Assembly (NCBI RefSeq): GCF_003425685.1
Contig: NZ_QJKM01000007.1
Location: forward strand, 301,011-365,010
Direction: 5' to 3'
Origin: Rhizobium terrae
GTDB lineage: Bacteria > Pseudomonadota > Alphaproteobacteria > Rhizobiales > Rhizobiaceae
DNA: 64,000 nucleotides
The position numbers and the translations under genes are program-made. The notes below the pieces were generated by a model. It had not been told where the DNA came from, made no database searches, and worked only from the letters and a program-made list of their open reading frames with translations. Each line of letters begins with the position of its first letter. Position 1 is the stretch's first letter. Below, in pieces: positions 28,782 to 38,161 of this stretch.

Positions 28782-28931
28782 TTAATTTGCAAATCTTTCG
28801 GGCAATCGCTTCAGCGAATCGAAGAGCGCCTCGGCCGCCGCCTCGCCCTGCGAAAAGTTGCGAGCCTCCCGGCTGCCGTGCCTTGGGGTATCCGTGGAGA
28901 AAACTACGCGGAGATAAGGGGTCTCAACCAT
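28782..28931 (-). CDS. Possible small protein, 49 residues (low confidence)
   Basis: This lies in an otherwise empty 318-bp stretch (28712-29029). The frame encodes MVETPYLRVVFSTDTPRHG, then a charged helix ending DSLKRLPERFAN. Composition and third-position G/C suggest coding, but the ribosome site is weak, and an upstream ATG (28994) is also in frame. No family is recognised. Nothing else is visible in the stretch. Confidence 0.3.
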   Translation of the reverse strand: MVETPYLRVVFSTDTPRHGSREARNFSQGEAAAEALFDSLKRLPERFAN

Positions 28932-29029
28932 CAGTTCTGTGAGAAGCAGTCGCACAAAGGCAAGAATCGGGTTGAAGACTCGGTTCGGAAACACGATTTT
29001 GGAGCTAAGTGAAATGCGGAGGTAGGATC

Positions 29030-29587
29030 ATGACTGCGCATCGATATGCCATTTTCGAAACGGCCGGCGGCTTCTGCGGCATCGCCTGGAACGATGTCGG
29101 CATCACCCGTTTCCAGCTGCCGACCAAGAGCCAGGATTCGACGGAAAAGCTGCTCCTGCGGCGGATACCGGCTGCACAGCCGGCAGCACCACCCGCTGAA
29201 ATCCAAGAAGCCATCGCGAACGTAAAACGATATTTTTCCGGCGAGACGGTCGATTTCTCGACTGTAAAACTCGATCTCGAAGGCCAGGACGATTTCTTCC
29301 GGGACATCTATGCGGCCGCCCGGCGGGTCGGTTACGGCCGCACGACGACCTACGGTACGATCGCCAAGGAGCTCGGCAAGGGTCCCGAAGCCGCCCGAGA
29401 CGTCGGCCAGGCGATGGCGAAAAACCCGGTGGCGCTGATCATACCCTGCCATCGCGTGCTGGCCGCCGGCGGCAAGCTCGGTGGTTTCTCCGCACCGGGC
29501 GGTTCGACTTCGAAGGCACGCATGCTGGAGCTTGAGGGGGTGCGTTTGACGCCACCCGAACCGGCACAGCAATCGCTGGGTTTTTAA
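29030..29587 (+). CDS. ogt: Methylated-DNA--[protein]-cysteine S-methyltransferase
   Basis: This suicidal DNA repair protein moves the methyl group from O6-methylguanine to its own cysteine. The active-site motif is IIPCHRVLAAGGKLGGFS near residue 140. The HTH region GYGRTTTYGTIAKELGK and the arginine-finger area precede it. The 185-residue length is normal for the Ogt class without the Ada regulator domain. GGAGGTAGG stands just before ATG 29030, which fixes the start over 29009. Confidence 0.93.
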   Translation: MTAHRYAIFETAGGFCGIAWNDVGITRFQLPTKSQDSTEKLLLRRIPAAQPAAPPAEIQEAIANVKRYFSGETVDFSTVKLDLEGQDDFFRDIYAAARRVGYGRTTTYGTIAKELGKGPEAARDVGQAMAKNPVALIIPCHRVLAAGGKLGGFSAPGGSTSKARMLELEGVRLTPPEPAQQSLGF

Positions 29588-29886
29588 ACGCCGAGCCGCC
29601 AGTGGTGCGGCAGCCCGCCGAGCAGGAAGAAGGGCGCGCCACGGGTGATGACCGCGGACAGGACGGAGGCCGAGATTGACATGCGCGGCGCCCGAGAGGA
29701 TGTCGCACTCGACTGGACCGAAACCACCACTTGCCGGCATTCTCGATGTCTCGCCGGAATTCTGCAAGCAAACCGGATGGGAGTGGAAGGCTGTCAAAAC
29801 GGGCTGCCAAAACGACTTTGACCTTCTATGGTGAACGTGAATGCGCAACAGCGTGACTTGCCTGTGTTAGGGGCTTCGGACATTCG
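29588..29886. other. Gap without a clear gene
   Basis: The stretch has coding-like GC content. A minus-strand frame at 29585-29683 encodes about 32 residues (MSISASVLSAVITRGAPFF...HHWRLGV), with a good codon pattern but no recognised family. It may be a gene remnant or a tiny protein. The rest shows nothing I can support; the bestrophin promoter should lie at its right end. Confidence 0.3.
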
Positions 29887-30885
29887 ATGTATGTAGGTCG
29901 TTCTTATAGGCTGCTGGATTTCGCCCTTTGGTCGCGGCGCAGTGTCATCTACATGATCGGGGTGAGCGGGCTGGCGGTTGCGGCCTATCGTCTTCCGGGC
30001 ATGTCCGGATTCTCGGTGCCATGGTCCATCGTGCTCGTGCTTGGCACGACGGTGTCGCTCGTTGCCGGATTCAAGAATTCGCAGGTATTGACGCGCAGCA
30101 ATGAGGCTTTGCAGGCCTTTTCGCAGATCACCGCGAGCAGCCGGATGTGGGCGAGTCTCTGCCGTGACTTCATGGACGCCTCGATAGCCAGGCAGCTTAT
30201 TTATCGCCACCTCGCATGGATGACCGCATTGCGGTTCGCGTTGCGGCGCCCGATGCCTTGGGAATCCTTGGCGCGAGCAGCCAATGCGGAGTTCCGGCGG
30301 CGGTATCGCATCCAAGAGGACATAAATTCGCTTGCGGGCGAGCTGCGTGCGCTGATGGGCGAAGAAGCCGAGAGTATCTTGAAATCGCCCCAGCCCGCAA
30401 TAACGCTTCTCGACAGGCAATCGGGTCAGGTCAACGGGTTGCTCAAGAGCAGCAGCATCCCGCCGCAGGTATATTCGGAACTCATGAAGCTTATACGCGA
30501 CTTCCACGACCAGCAGGCGCGTTGCGATCGTATCAAGAACAATCCGTATCCCCGGCAATACGCGATCATCAGCTCGATGTTCATGATTATTTTCTGCACC
30601 TTGCTGCCGTTTGGAATTGTCCCGGTCTTTGCGGAAATGGAAAAACTGGGCGGCGTGCTCGGCTCGGTCGCGATCTGGCTCACAATTCCCTTCAGTGCGC
30701 TTCTGGGATGGGTATACATGTCGCTCGATCTGGTTGGCGAGAGCAGTGCCAACCCGTATGAGGGCGGCGCCAATGACGTACCCATCTCGCAAATCTGCCG
30801 GGACATCGAAATCGAACTGCGGAGCGGGCTCGGAGAAACCAGCCTGCCGGTTCCGCTGCCACCGGTCAATGACATCGCGACCTGA
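29887..30885 (+). CDS. Bestrophin-family membrane channel
   Basis: The 332-residue protein has four membrane helices and the family signatures WSRRSVIYM at the N-terminus, SNEALQAFSQITASSRMW, and near the C-terminus NPYEGGANDVPISQICRDIEIELR. In animal bestrophins the acidic cluster before the last region is the calcium clasp. Bacterial members form pentameric anion or cation channels in the inner membrane. The length matches bacterial bestrophins (about 300). It stands alone, followed by convergent guaA. Confidence 0.88.
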   Translation: MYVGRSYRLLDFALWSRRSVIYMIGVSGLAVAAYRLPGMSGFSVPWSIVLVLGTTVSLVAGFKNSQVLTRSNEALQAFSQITASSRMWASLCRDFMDASIARQLIYRHLAWMTALRFALRRPMPWESLARAANAEFRRRYRIQEDINSLAGELRALMGEEAESILKSPQPAITLLDRQSGQVNGLLKSSSIPPQVYSELMKLIRDFHDQQARCDRIKNNPYPRQYAIISSMFMIIFCTLLPFGIVPVFAEMEKLGGVLGSVAIWLTIPFSALLGWVYMSLDLVGESSANPYEGGANDVPISQICRDIEIELRSGLGETSLPVPLPPVNDIAT

Positions 30886-31043
30886 ACATCTGCACAGGCC
30901 GAAATGGAGCGTGCTGCGGAGATAACCTGCATCGCGGCAGGGATCCCGCTGCTCTTCGTATGGACGGCATCCGGAGGAAGGGCGGTCACCCCAAATACCT
31001 ACAGAAACGGGCCCATCGGCGAATCCTCAGGCAGGAAAGAACC

Positions 31044-32633
31044 TTATTCCCACTCGATCGTGCCCGGCGGCTTGCTCGTCACGTCGTAGACGACGCGGTT
31101 GATGCCGCGGACTTCGTTGATGATGCGGGTCGCCGTCCGGCCGAGGAAGTTCATGTCGTAGGGATAGAAATCCGCCGTCATGCCATCGACCGAGGTGACG
31201 GCACGCAGCGCGCAGACGAAGTCGTAGGTGCGATAGTCGCCCATGACGCCGACGGTCTGCACCGGCAGCAACACGGCGAACGCCTGCCAGATCGTGTCGT
31301 AGAGGCCGGCCTTGCGGATTTCCTCCAGATAGATCGCATCCGCCTTGCGCAGGATATCGAGCTTTTCACGCGTCACGCCGCCGGGGCAGCGGATGGCAAG
31401 GCCCGGACCCGGGAAGGGATGACGGCCGATGAACTGGTCGGGCAGGCCAAGCTCGCGGCCGAGCGCGCGCACTTCGTCCTTGAAGAGTTCACGGAGCGGC
31501 TCGACGAGCTTCATGTTCATGCGCTCGGGCAAGCCGCCGACATTGTGGTGGCTCTTGATCGTCACCGAAGGACCGCCGGAGAAGGAGACGCTTTCGATCA
31601 CATCCGGATAGAGCGTGCCCTGGGCGAGGAAGGCGGGCGCCCCCTTGCCGTCCTCGGCAATCTTCTTGGCTTCCGCCTCGAAGACCTCGATGAACAGCCG
31701 GCCGATCGTCTTGCGCTTCACTTCCGGGTCGGAAACCCCGGCAAGCTCCGTCAGAAAGAGGTCGGACGCATCCACATGCACGAGCGGGATGTTGTAGTTG
31801 TCGCGGAACATCTTCACGACTTCTTCCGCCTCGTTCATCCGCATCAGGCCGTGGTCGACGAAGATGCAGGTGAGCTGGTCGCCGATCGCCTCGTGGATGA
31901 GGACGGCCGCGACGGAGGAATCGACGCCGCCGGAAAGGCCGCAGATTACCCGCTCGTTTCCGACCTGCTCGCGGATCTTGCGGATCATCTCGGCGCGATA
32001 GGCGGACATCGTCCAGTCCGACTTCAGGCCGACGATGTTGTGCACGAAATTGGAAAGAAGCTTGGCGCCATCCGGCGTGTGGACCACTTCCGGGTGAAAC
32101 ATGGTCGAGTAATAGTGACGGCCCTCGTCGGCAGCGATTGCGAAGGGCGCGTTCTCGGAGGTCGCGATGACTTCGAAACCTTCCGGCAGCTGCGTGACGC
32201 GGTCGCCGTGGCTCATCCAGACCGGATAACGTCCGCCGACTTCCCAGAAACCGTCGAACAGCGGGCTCGGTTTCTTGATCTCGACATCGGCGCGACCGAA
32301 CTCCGCCGCGTGTCCTCCCTCGACCACGCCGCCGAGCTGCGTCGCCAGCGTCTGCTGGCCATAACAGATGCCGAGGATCGGCACATTGTGCTCGAACACG
32401 ACCTGCGGGGCGCGAGGGCTGCCTTCGGCGGTGACCGAGGCCGGTCCGCCGGAAAAGATGACGCCTTTGGGCTGGAGCTTCCTGAACGCGGCATCCGCGT
32501 TCTGGAAGGGGTGGATTTCGCAGTAGACACCCGCTTCGCGGATGCGACGCGCGATGAGCTGCGTCACCTGGCTGCCGAAATCGATGATGAGAATGCTGTC
32601 GGGATGAGCTGCCAAGGTCGTGTTTTGGGTCAT
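31044..32633 (-). CDS. guaA: GMP synthase (glutamine-hydrolysing)
   Basis: GuaA converts XMP to GMP with ATP and glutamine. The 529-residue protein has the class I amidotransferase domain (nucleophile Cys in LGICYGQQT; His and Glu in MFHPEVVHT), then the PP-loop ATPase domain ([15 protein letters not shown]). The dimerisation domain ends [21 protein letters not shown], the invariant C-terminus. Length is normal, with a few extra N-terminal residues. It is a separate unit; the MTA/SAH nucleosidase gene lies 62 bases upstream. Confidence 0.97.
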   Translation of the reverse strand: MTQNTTLAAHPDSILIIDFGSQVTQLIARRIREAGVYCEIHPFQNADAAFRKLQPKGVIFSGGPASVTAEGSPRAPQVVFEHNVPILGICYGQQTLATQLGGVVEGGHAAEFGRADVEIKKPSPLFDGFWEVGGRYPVWMSHGDRVTQLPEGFEVIATSENAPFAIAADEGRHYYSTMFHPEVVHTPDGAKLLSNFVHNIVGLKSDWTMSAYRAEMIRKIREQVGNERVICGLSGGVDSSVAAVLIHEAIGDQLTCIFVDHGLMRMNEAEEVVKMFRDNYNIPLVHVDASDLFLTELAGVSDPEVKRKTIGRLFIEVFEAEAKKIAEDGKGAPAFLAQGTLYPDVIESVSFSGGPSVTIKSHHNVGGLPERMNMKLVEPLRELFKDEVRALGRELGLPDQFIGRHPFPGPGLAIRCPGGVTREKLDILRKADAIYLEEIRKAGLYDTIWQAFAVLLPVQTVGVMGDYRTYDFVCALRAVTSVDGMTADFYPYDMNFLGRTATRIINEVRGINRVVYDVTSKPPGTIEWE

Positions 32634-32695
32634 GGCGAGCCTTTAAAGAAAGTTCCCCATTCTGGCAACCGGGATTCAGGCGGAAAATCGCCACA

Positions 32696-33361
32696 TCATG
32701 GCAGGATTTCCCCATCCTCGAGGCCTTCGAAAAGGCTGTCGACGGCATCCGCCAGCTTCCGGTCGATCACGTGCAGATATTCGGTCCAGTCGCTGACGTG
32801 CTTCAGTTCCTGCCTGCCGTCGGAAATGCCGCGAAGCCCGATCAACGGAATGCCGAAGAGCTGGCAGCAACGCAGCACGGCGAAGGTTTCCATGTCGACC
32901 ATATCGGCGGCAACGAGATCATAGGCCGCCCCGGAGACGACATTGCCTCCCGTCGAAAGCGAGGCTTCCTTGACGTCGGGAATACGCAAGGGGAGCGGCA
33001 TGATGGCAGGATGGTCGATGAAGGGCGTGCGGCCCTTCTCGAAGCCGAGCGGCGAGGCGTCCATGTCGCGGTAGGCCACGGACGTCGCCTGATAGATCTC
33101 GGCCTGCTCCAGGCTGCGTGAACCCGCCGAGCCGAGCGAGACGACGAGATCCGGCAGGTCGCCGGTCGCTTCGAGCCGCGTCAGTGCGTGGGACAGCACG
33201 ACGGCTGCCTCGACCGGGCCGACGCCGGTCATCAGTGGCCTGATGCGGGATTTCAGCGCCGGGCCATATTCCGCATCGACGGCCATTACGAAGAGGATGG
33301 ATTTGCCGCCGGCAAATGCCGGCTCGCCCATCGGAAGCGTCTGGTGCGGTAAAGCGGTCAT
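32696..33361 (-). CDS. 5'-methylthioadenosine/S-adenosylhomocysteine nucleosidase-type protein
   Basis: The 221-residue protein is of the purine/nucleoside phosphorylase fold: ILFVMAVDAEYGPALK at the start, MTGVGPVEAAVVLSHAL, VSLGSAGS and the VDMETFAVLRCCQLFGIPLIGLRGISDG signature with the ligand-binding Met-Glu. DLVAADMVDME is the MTAN-type ribose-binding segment. It would cleave adenine from MTA or SAH and so support methyl-group recycling. The start ATG overlaps the stop of the thioesterase gene (GGATGA), so the pair is translationally coupled. Confidence 0.87.
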   Translation of the reverse strand: MTALPHQTLPMGEPAFAGGKSILFVMAVDAEYGPALKSRIRPLMTGVGPVEAAVVLSHALTRLEATGDLPDLVVSLGSAGSRSLEQAEIYQATSVAYRDMDASPLGFEKGRTPFIDHPAIMPLPLRIPDVKEASLSTGGNVVSGAAYDLVAADMVDMETFAVLRCCQLFGIPLIGLRGISDGRQELKHVSDWTEYLHVIDRKLADAVDSLFEGLEDGEILP

Positions 33362-33807
33362 CCGGTGACATCCTCTCGGCCGCGGATCACCATCATGGTG
33401 CCGGTCATGGAAGCGATGAGTTTGGCGGGGCCGTCGCCGATCGTATAGGCGCGGCCATCGGCCACGATGATCGTGGAGCCTGGCTTGGTGATTTCGCCTC
33501 GGAACAGAAAACGTTCGCCGCGGCCAGGCGACATCAGGTTGACCTTGAATTCGATGGTCAGGATCGAGACATCGGGTTCGATGACCGTGTAGGCGGCATA
33601 GGTGCAGGCGGAATCGAGCGCCGCAGAAATCACGCCGGCATGCAGAAAGCCGTGCTGCTGCGTGAGTTTCGGATCGAAGGGAAGCTCGATTTCCACCATG
33701 GCCTGTTCGACGCGCGTCAATTCCGCACCCATCATGGCCATCGCGCCCTGGCGGCCGAAGCTTTGCCGCACCCGTTCGCGGAAATCGCCTACGTCTCTCC
33801 CGTTCAT
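33358..33807 (-). CDS. PaaI-family (hot-dog fold) thioesterase
   Basis: The 149-residue protein has the PaaI/YigI pattern: HGFLHAGVISAALDSACTYAAYT, with the conserved HGG-like turn changed to HAG, then LTIEFKVNLMSPGRGERFLFRGEITKPG. Such enzymes hydrolyse acyl- or aryl-CoA thioesters. AAAGGGA precedes ATG 33807. It is coupled by a four-base overlap to the nucleosidase gene, and so the two probably share an operon, although no common pathway is obvious. Confidence 0.85.
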   Translation of the reverse strand: MNGRDVGDFRERVRQSFGRQGAMAMMGAELTRVEQAMVEIELPFDPKLTQQHGFLHAGVISAALDSACTYAAYTVIEPDVSILTIEFKVNLMSPGRGERFLFRGEITKPGSTIIVADGRAYTIGDGPAKLIASMTGTMMVIRGREDVTG

Positions 33808-33878
33808 GTCCCGTCCCTTTCGCAGGTGCGAAATTGGCACGGCGAATTGCGTTCCGCAAGCGCTTCGGGCGAGCGTGC

Positions 33879-34331
33879 TTAATTCATGAGGACGATCGAG
33901 AGATTGAGCAGCGTCGCGAAGGCGACCCAGGCGGCATAGGGAACGAAGAGCCATGCGGCCCAGCGGTTCAAGGGCCAGCTCACAGCGATGAACAGCATGA
34001 TCGAGATCAGCAGCGGCACGATGATGACGAGGCCGAGCACGGGGCTATGCAGGCCGAAGAAGGCCGGCGACCAGAGAAGGTTCAGCACCGCCTGGACCGC
34101 GAAGATCTGCAGGCGCCGCATGTTGTTTTCGTCGAACCATGTCGCAGAAAGCGCCGCCCCGATCAGAACATAGAGCACGGTCCAGACCGGTGCGAATATC
34201 CAGCCCGGCGGATGGAAAAACGGCTTGTTGAGTGACTGGTACCATTCGCCCGGTGCATTGCCGGCGCCGCTCAGCGCACCCAGCGCCACGCAGGCGACCA
34301 TGAAGATGATCATAACGACGGTTTTGTTCAT
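33879..34331 (-). CDS. tspO: TspO/MBR family protein
   Basis: The 150-residue protein has five membrane helices rich in aromatic residues and the TspO signatures WYQSLNKPFFHPPGWIFAPVWTVLYVLIG and QAVLNLLWSPAFFGLHSP. In Rhodobacter TspO binds porphyrins and modulates photosynthesis and stress genes. In rhizobia it has been linked to nutrient and symbiotic signalling. It precedes the thioesterase gene on the same strand by 71 bases and may be co-transcribed with it. Confidence 0.93.
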   Translation of the reverse strand: MNKTVVMIIFMVACVALGALSGAGNAPGEWYQSLNKPFFHPPGWIFAPVWTVLYVLIGAALSATWFDENNMRRLQIFAVQAVLNLLWSPAFFGLHSPVLGLVIIVPLLISIMLFIAVSWPLNRWAAWLFVPYAAWVAFATLLNLSIVLMN

Positions 34332-34355
34332 GCCACCGGAACTAGGGCAGCAGGA

Positions 34356-35453
34356 TCAGCGGGAAAGGTTTCCGAGCCGCACAATGTGCTGGTCCCAGGC
34401 AACCTTGCTGCGGGTTTCATTGAACCGTCCCTCATAGGAGGAGACGGCGATGCCATGCGCGGCGGCGCCGACCCCGGCCGCATCACGGACCGTCTCTTCC
34501 TTCACGACGGCGCCAGTCCTGGCGTCGAGCGTCACGGCTGCGCCGCCGACCGGCGAGGTGAGGCCGACCAGTCCTTCGCGGCGGTTGACGGCGATGGCGC
34601 CGACGTAATTGCCGAGCCGGACGGTCGTTTCTTCGGGCAGCGAGACGAAGGACAGGTCCTCGCCCTTTTGGAACCAGCCGGCGAGCGGCGGGAGTGTATT
34701 GCGCGCGCCTTCCCATTGGCAGGCGAACCAGATCCGGCCGGCATCGGCGATGTCGAGATGGCGAGTGGAAAGCTGTTTCAGTGAAGACGGCAGGCGGTGC
34801 CGCTGGACGAGCGCGCCTGTCTTGGCGTCGAGCAGTACCAGCGATGGCTCCATATGGTCGAGATTGAGTTTGGTGCGGCCGAAATCCGGATGGGTTTCGA
34901 TGCCGCCATTGGCGATGATGAGCAGGTTGCCATCATCGGAAACCGTCATGTCATGGGTTCCGATGCCATGGGCGTCGAACTCGCCGATGCGGCGGAATTT
35001 TTCCCGCGCGTCGTAGATGCCGATCATGCCGCGATTGCCGTCGAAATCGTTCTCGCTGGCGTAGAGCCATCGGCCATCGGGGGAGAAATGCCCGTGACCG
35101 TAGAAATGCCGGCTCTCCGGCGAAGTGATGACGATCGGTTCCGCCTGTCTCGACGGATCGAAGATCATCGCGAACGTACCGGGGCGGCGGGCAAAGGCGA
35201 CGGCGCGGCCGGTGGCGAGACTATAGGCCATGCCATGAGCACGGGCGGGCAGCGCCACACGATCGATGATCTCACCGCGCTCGGAAACGGTGGCGATGCC
35301 GAAGGAACCGTCGGGCGCCCTGAAGCCCGAAGCGTAGACGGCGTCGGCCCGTTCGAGTGCCATAAGCGAGCTTGGCGAAAGGGCGGCGGTGAAGCCGATC
35401 CCTGCCGCTTTCAGGAAACCGCGCCGGTCGATGGTTTCGCCGCGCCAGGCCAT
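34356..35453 (-). CDS. DUF1513 protein, Tat-exported, of the imelysin iron operon
   Basis: The 365-residue protein begins with a twin-arginine signal (IDRRGFLKAAGIGFTAALS). A beta-propeller-like repeat region of the DUF1513 family follows: HFYGHGHFSPDGRWLYASEND, AHGIGTHDMTVSDDGNLLIIANGG and RHLDIADAGRIWFACQWEG. It is the last gene of a four-gene operon (imelysin, di-haem oxidoreductase, imelysin, DUF1513) that recurs in proteobacteria and is linked to iron acquisition. Its exact role is unknown. The open frame begins at GTG 35465, overlapping the previous stop, but ATG 35453 just after that stop is more likely. Confidence 0.85.
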   Translation of the reverse strand: MAWRGETIDRRGFLKAAGIGFTAALSPSSLMALERADAVYASGFRAPDGSFGIATVSERGEIIDRVALPARAHGMAYSLATGRAVAFARRPGTFAMIFDPSRQAEPIVITSPESRHFYGHGHFSPDGRWLYASENDFDGNRGMIGIYDAREKFRRIGEFDAHGIGTHDMTVSDDGNLLIIANGGIETHPDFGRTKLNLDHMEPSLVLLDAKTGALVQRHRLPSSLKQLSTRHLDIADAGRIWFACQWEGARNTLPPLAGWFQKGEDLSFVSLPEETTVRLGNYVGAIAVNRREGLVGLTSPVGGAAVTLDARTGAVVKEETVRDAAGVGAAAHGIAVSSYEGRFNETRSKVAWDQHIVRLGNLSR

Positions 35454-35457
35454 GGGT

Positions 35458-36561
35458 TCAATCACCGTCTGCGAAGGAGAAGCCGGAACTCAGGCCGATC
35501 GCACCGCCATAACCGTCGTTCAGCTTGGCGATGACGTCCTTGCCGTCGGCGAGCAGCGTGTCGAGTTTTTGCCGCTCGCCCGCATCCTCCACCGCCTTTT
35601 CGAGATCCGGCGTAATTTTGCCGGTGAGCTCGATCATCGACTTCAGCTTTGCCTGCGTCGCGGCGACGACCGGCCGATCCTTTTCCTCCAGGAGTGCGAT
35701 CATGCCTGACTTGTCCAGCAACGACGACAGTCCTTCGAGATTGCCCTTGATGCTGACCCAGGTGTTTTCGGAGCGCCAGAACAATCCCTGTTTCGGGAAC
35801 TTGGCCTTGTCGGCGCCTTTGTAGAAGGTTTCGATCCGCTGGTCGCGCACGGCTTCGGCGCCATGCACGAGAATGCCGAGCAGCGCGGTGATCGCCTCTC
35901 CGCCGTTGCGGAAATCGGGATTGTCGGCGCCGGGTTGCTCCCAGGCTTTCTGAATGCCGTCCGGCGCATCCCAGATGTCGGAGATTTCCTTCGCCACGTT
36001 GGCGATATTGCCGGCGACGGCTGCGCCGTAGCGGCAGCGGAAGCTGTTCTTTTCCTTGAGAAGCTCTTCCGATCCGGTGCCGGCCAGAACGTATTCCAGC
36101 GCGCCAAAACCCTGCATGGCGACGCTCTTCGTGCCAAGAGTTGCGGGATCGGTCGCAGTTTCGTCGGCCTTGGAAAGTATCGATTGCACCTGCTTCAAGC
36201 CGGTACTCTTGCGGTCCGGATAAAAGAGAATGCGCTCGAAGCGGTTCTGTTCGATGATAGGTCCGACACGCATCACTTCGATATGCGCCCAGCTGACGAT
36301 TCCATTGCGGAAGGCGGTCCTGGCGGCCTCGTAACTCGCCCTGGAGGGCGCTTCGCAGAGCGTCTTCATCGCACCGGCCATTTTTTCGGCGGATGCCTGG
36401 AAGGCGTCGTAACCCGGCCTGATGAAGCCGTCGACGGCCGCCGTCATCACCTTGCTGACCTCCGCTTCCGGCAGGTCGATCGATGGTGCGGTATCGGCCT
36501 CCTGCGCGAATGCGCCGGTGGGCAGCAGCGAGACGAGGCCGGCAACGAAGATCTTGCGCAT
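35458..36561 (-). CDS. Imelysin family protein (second copy)
   Basis: The 367-residue periplasmic protein has a signal peptide (MRKIFVAGLVSLLPTGAFAQ) and the helical-bundle imelysin fold. The family GxHxxE motif is altered: GFGALEYVLAG keeps Gly and Glu but has Gly for His. Other conserved parts are RILFYPDRKSTGLKQV and FRCRYGAAVAGNIANVA. Imelysins bind or sense iron at the cell surface and lack proven peptidase activity. GAGGAG precedes ATG 36561. It lies 13 bases after the di-haem oxidoreductase gene. Confidence 0.87.
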   Translation of the reverse strand: MRKIFVAGLVSLLPTGAFAQEADTAPSIDLPEAEVSKVMTAAVDGFIRPGYDAFQASAEKMAGAMKTLCEAPSRASYEAARTAFRNGIVSWAHIEVMRVGPIIEQNRFERILFYPDRKSTGLKQVQSILSKADETATDPATLGTKSVAMQGFGALEYVLAGTGSEELLKEKNSFRCRYGAAVAGNIANVAKEISDIWDAPDGIQKAWEQPGADNPDFRNGGEAITALLGILVHGAEAVRDQRIETFYKGADKAKFPKQGLFWRSENTWVSIKGNLEGLSSLLDKSGMIALLEEKDRPVVAATQAKLKSMIELTGKITPDLEKAVEDAGERQKLDTLLADGKDVIAKLNDGYGGAIGLSSGFSFADGD

Positions 36562-36574
36562 CAGAATGGGCTCC

Positions 36575-38158
36575 TCAAAGGGACTCCAGGAATTTGATCA
36601 GGGCTTCACGATCTTGCCTGTTCAGGGCTGCGAAGGCATCGCGGGCCTTCTGTGCTTCGCCGCCATGCCACAAGATGGCTTCGGTCAGGTTTCGCGCCCG
36701 TCCGTCATGCAGGAAAAATGTATGGGCGTTGACGGTCTGCGTCAGCCCGATGCCCCAGAGCGGCTGAGTACGCCATTCGCGGCCATCCGCGACACCCACC
36801 TGCTGACCGTCGGCAAGGCCTTCGCCCATGTCGTGCAGCAGGAAATCCGAATAGGGCCAGATCAGCTGAAAGGCATGCGCCTTGTTGCCGGCATTGCGGC
36901 TCGTCACGAATTTCGGCGTGTGGCAGGCGACGCAGCCGGCTTCGTAGAAGACTTCCTTGCCCTTCAGCACCGTCTTGTCGCCCATGTCGCGCCGGGCCGG
37001 CACGGCAAGGTTTTCCGAATAGAAGGTGACGAGCGGCAGGACGGGGTCCGGCGCTTCCACCGGCCCAAGCCTCTCCTGCACGCCGGTGGGCATGGTGAGG
37101 CATTCGGCTTCAGCCTTGGTGCAGTCGCCGTGATCGAACGGGTTGTCGGGCGTCGAAATGCCGAGGTCGCCGGCAAAGGCGGACGAACTCTGGTCGCGGA
37201 TCGAAGCATTCTGCGCCTTGAAGCCGAAGCGGCCGAGCTTCAGTTCCCCGCTCCGATGATCCCGCACCAGGGCCGGTTTGCCGGAAATGCCGTCACCGTC
37301 CTTATCGTCCGGATCGGCCTTGGCGAGTATATCCGCCTCATGGATCGCCTGGATCAGGCCCATGCCGATCATCGGCGGAGCGATGCGGGGCGATAGCGTC
37401 ACGTCGCCTTCCAGTGGGCCGTAACCGAGGTCGCCGATCGAATAGCTCGGCTTTCGAAGCCTCACCACCTCGCCGCCGGCAAGCGTCTCCGGGATTTCCT
37501 CGTAGGAAATCTGCATCCGCCCTTCGGATTTGAGACCGGGCACCGCAAGATCCTGCAACTGCTCCCCATAGACCGCATCGGGAAAATTGAGTTTCCGATA
37601 ATCGGAGACTGCCTCGCGTTCGTTATCGGTGCGAGCGGGGCGAGCGAGGCGCAGGAACATCGAGGTTGCGTCGGCGGCCCCTTCCGGCGGATGGCCACGG
37701 CCGTCCTTCAGATGGCAGCTCTGGCAGGCGCGGGCATTGAACAGCGGTCCAAGGCCATCCGAAGCCTGGGTGGAGGAGGGTGCCGAAACCCAGAGTTTGG
37801 TAAAGAGCGCATTGCCGAGCTTGAAGGTCTGTTCTTCCTCGAAGGTGATGTTCGGCGAGAAATGCGAAAAGGCATCACCGTTGACGATCGCCTTCGTGGT
37901 CGCCGCGCCACCGGACATCAGCTCGAACTGCTCGGGCCTGGAGAAATCCGTCGTCGGTCTGGCGACCGCCTCGACGCGCCTCTGATCCTTGGGATTGAGG
38001 TCGGTGCGCGCGACCGGAAAAGTCGCGTCGCCACCGGTGGCGATCAGCGGGGTCAGCAGGAGAGCGCCCGAAAGAACCGGCAACAGGAAGAGTAGGGAAT
38101 TGGACGCTCTCATCGATGTTCGGGCCGCAGGCTTGCTCGCCGCGACCCGCCTTTTCAT
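36575..38158 (-). CDS. Di-haem oxidoreductase (thiol oxidoreductase/c-type cytochrome)
   Basis: The 527-residue exported protein has an N-terminal membrane/signal segment (LLFLLPVLSGALLLTPLIATGG) and two haem c sites, ARACQSCHLKDG and EAGCVACHTPKF. The DHOR family has a fold similar to MauG/di-haem peroxidases. LWGIGLTQTVNAHTFFLHDGRARNLTEAILWHGGEA is its conserved C-terminal signature. In the iron operon it is thought to oxidise or reduce iron in the periplasm for the imelysins. It starts three bases after the stop of the first imelysin gene. Confidence 0.88.
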   Translation of the reverse strand: MKRRVAASKPAARTSMRASNSLLFLLPVLSGALLLTPLIATGGDATFPVARTDLNPKDQRRVEAVARPTTDFSRPEQFELMSGGAATTKAIVNGDAFSHFSPNITFEEEQTFKLGNALFTKLWVSAPSSTQASDGLGPLFNARACQSCHLKDGRGHPPEGAADATSMFLRLARPARTDNEREAVSDYRKLNFPDAVYGEQLQDLAVPGLKSEGRMQISYEEIPETLAGGEVVRLRKPSYSIGDLGYGPLEGDVTLSPRIAPPMIGMGLIQAIHEADILAKADPDDKDGDGISGKPALVRDHRSGELKLGRFGFKAQNASIRDQSSSAFAGDLGISTPDNPFDHGDCTKAEAECLTMPTGVQERLGPVEAPDPVLPLVTFYSENLAVPARRDMGDKTVLKGKEVFYEAGCVACHTPKFVTSRNAGNKAHAFQLIWPYSDFLLHDMGEGLADGQQVGVADGREWRTQPLWGIGLTQTVNAHTFFLHDGRARNLTEAILWHGGEAQKARDAFAALNRQDREALIKFLESL

Positions 38159-38161
38159 TGC

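Noticed and set aside
28931..28994. N-terminal extension of the small frame at 28782-28931
   Set aside because: No ribosome site at ATG 28994 and low support for the frame in general.
30960..32924. 654-residue plus-strand open frame opposite guaA
   Set aside because: Antisense to a certain gene; translation shows only shadow composition.
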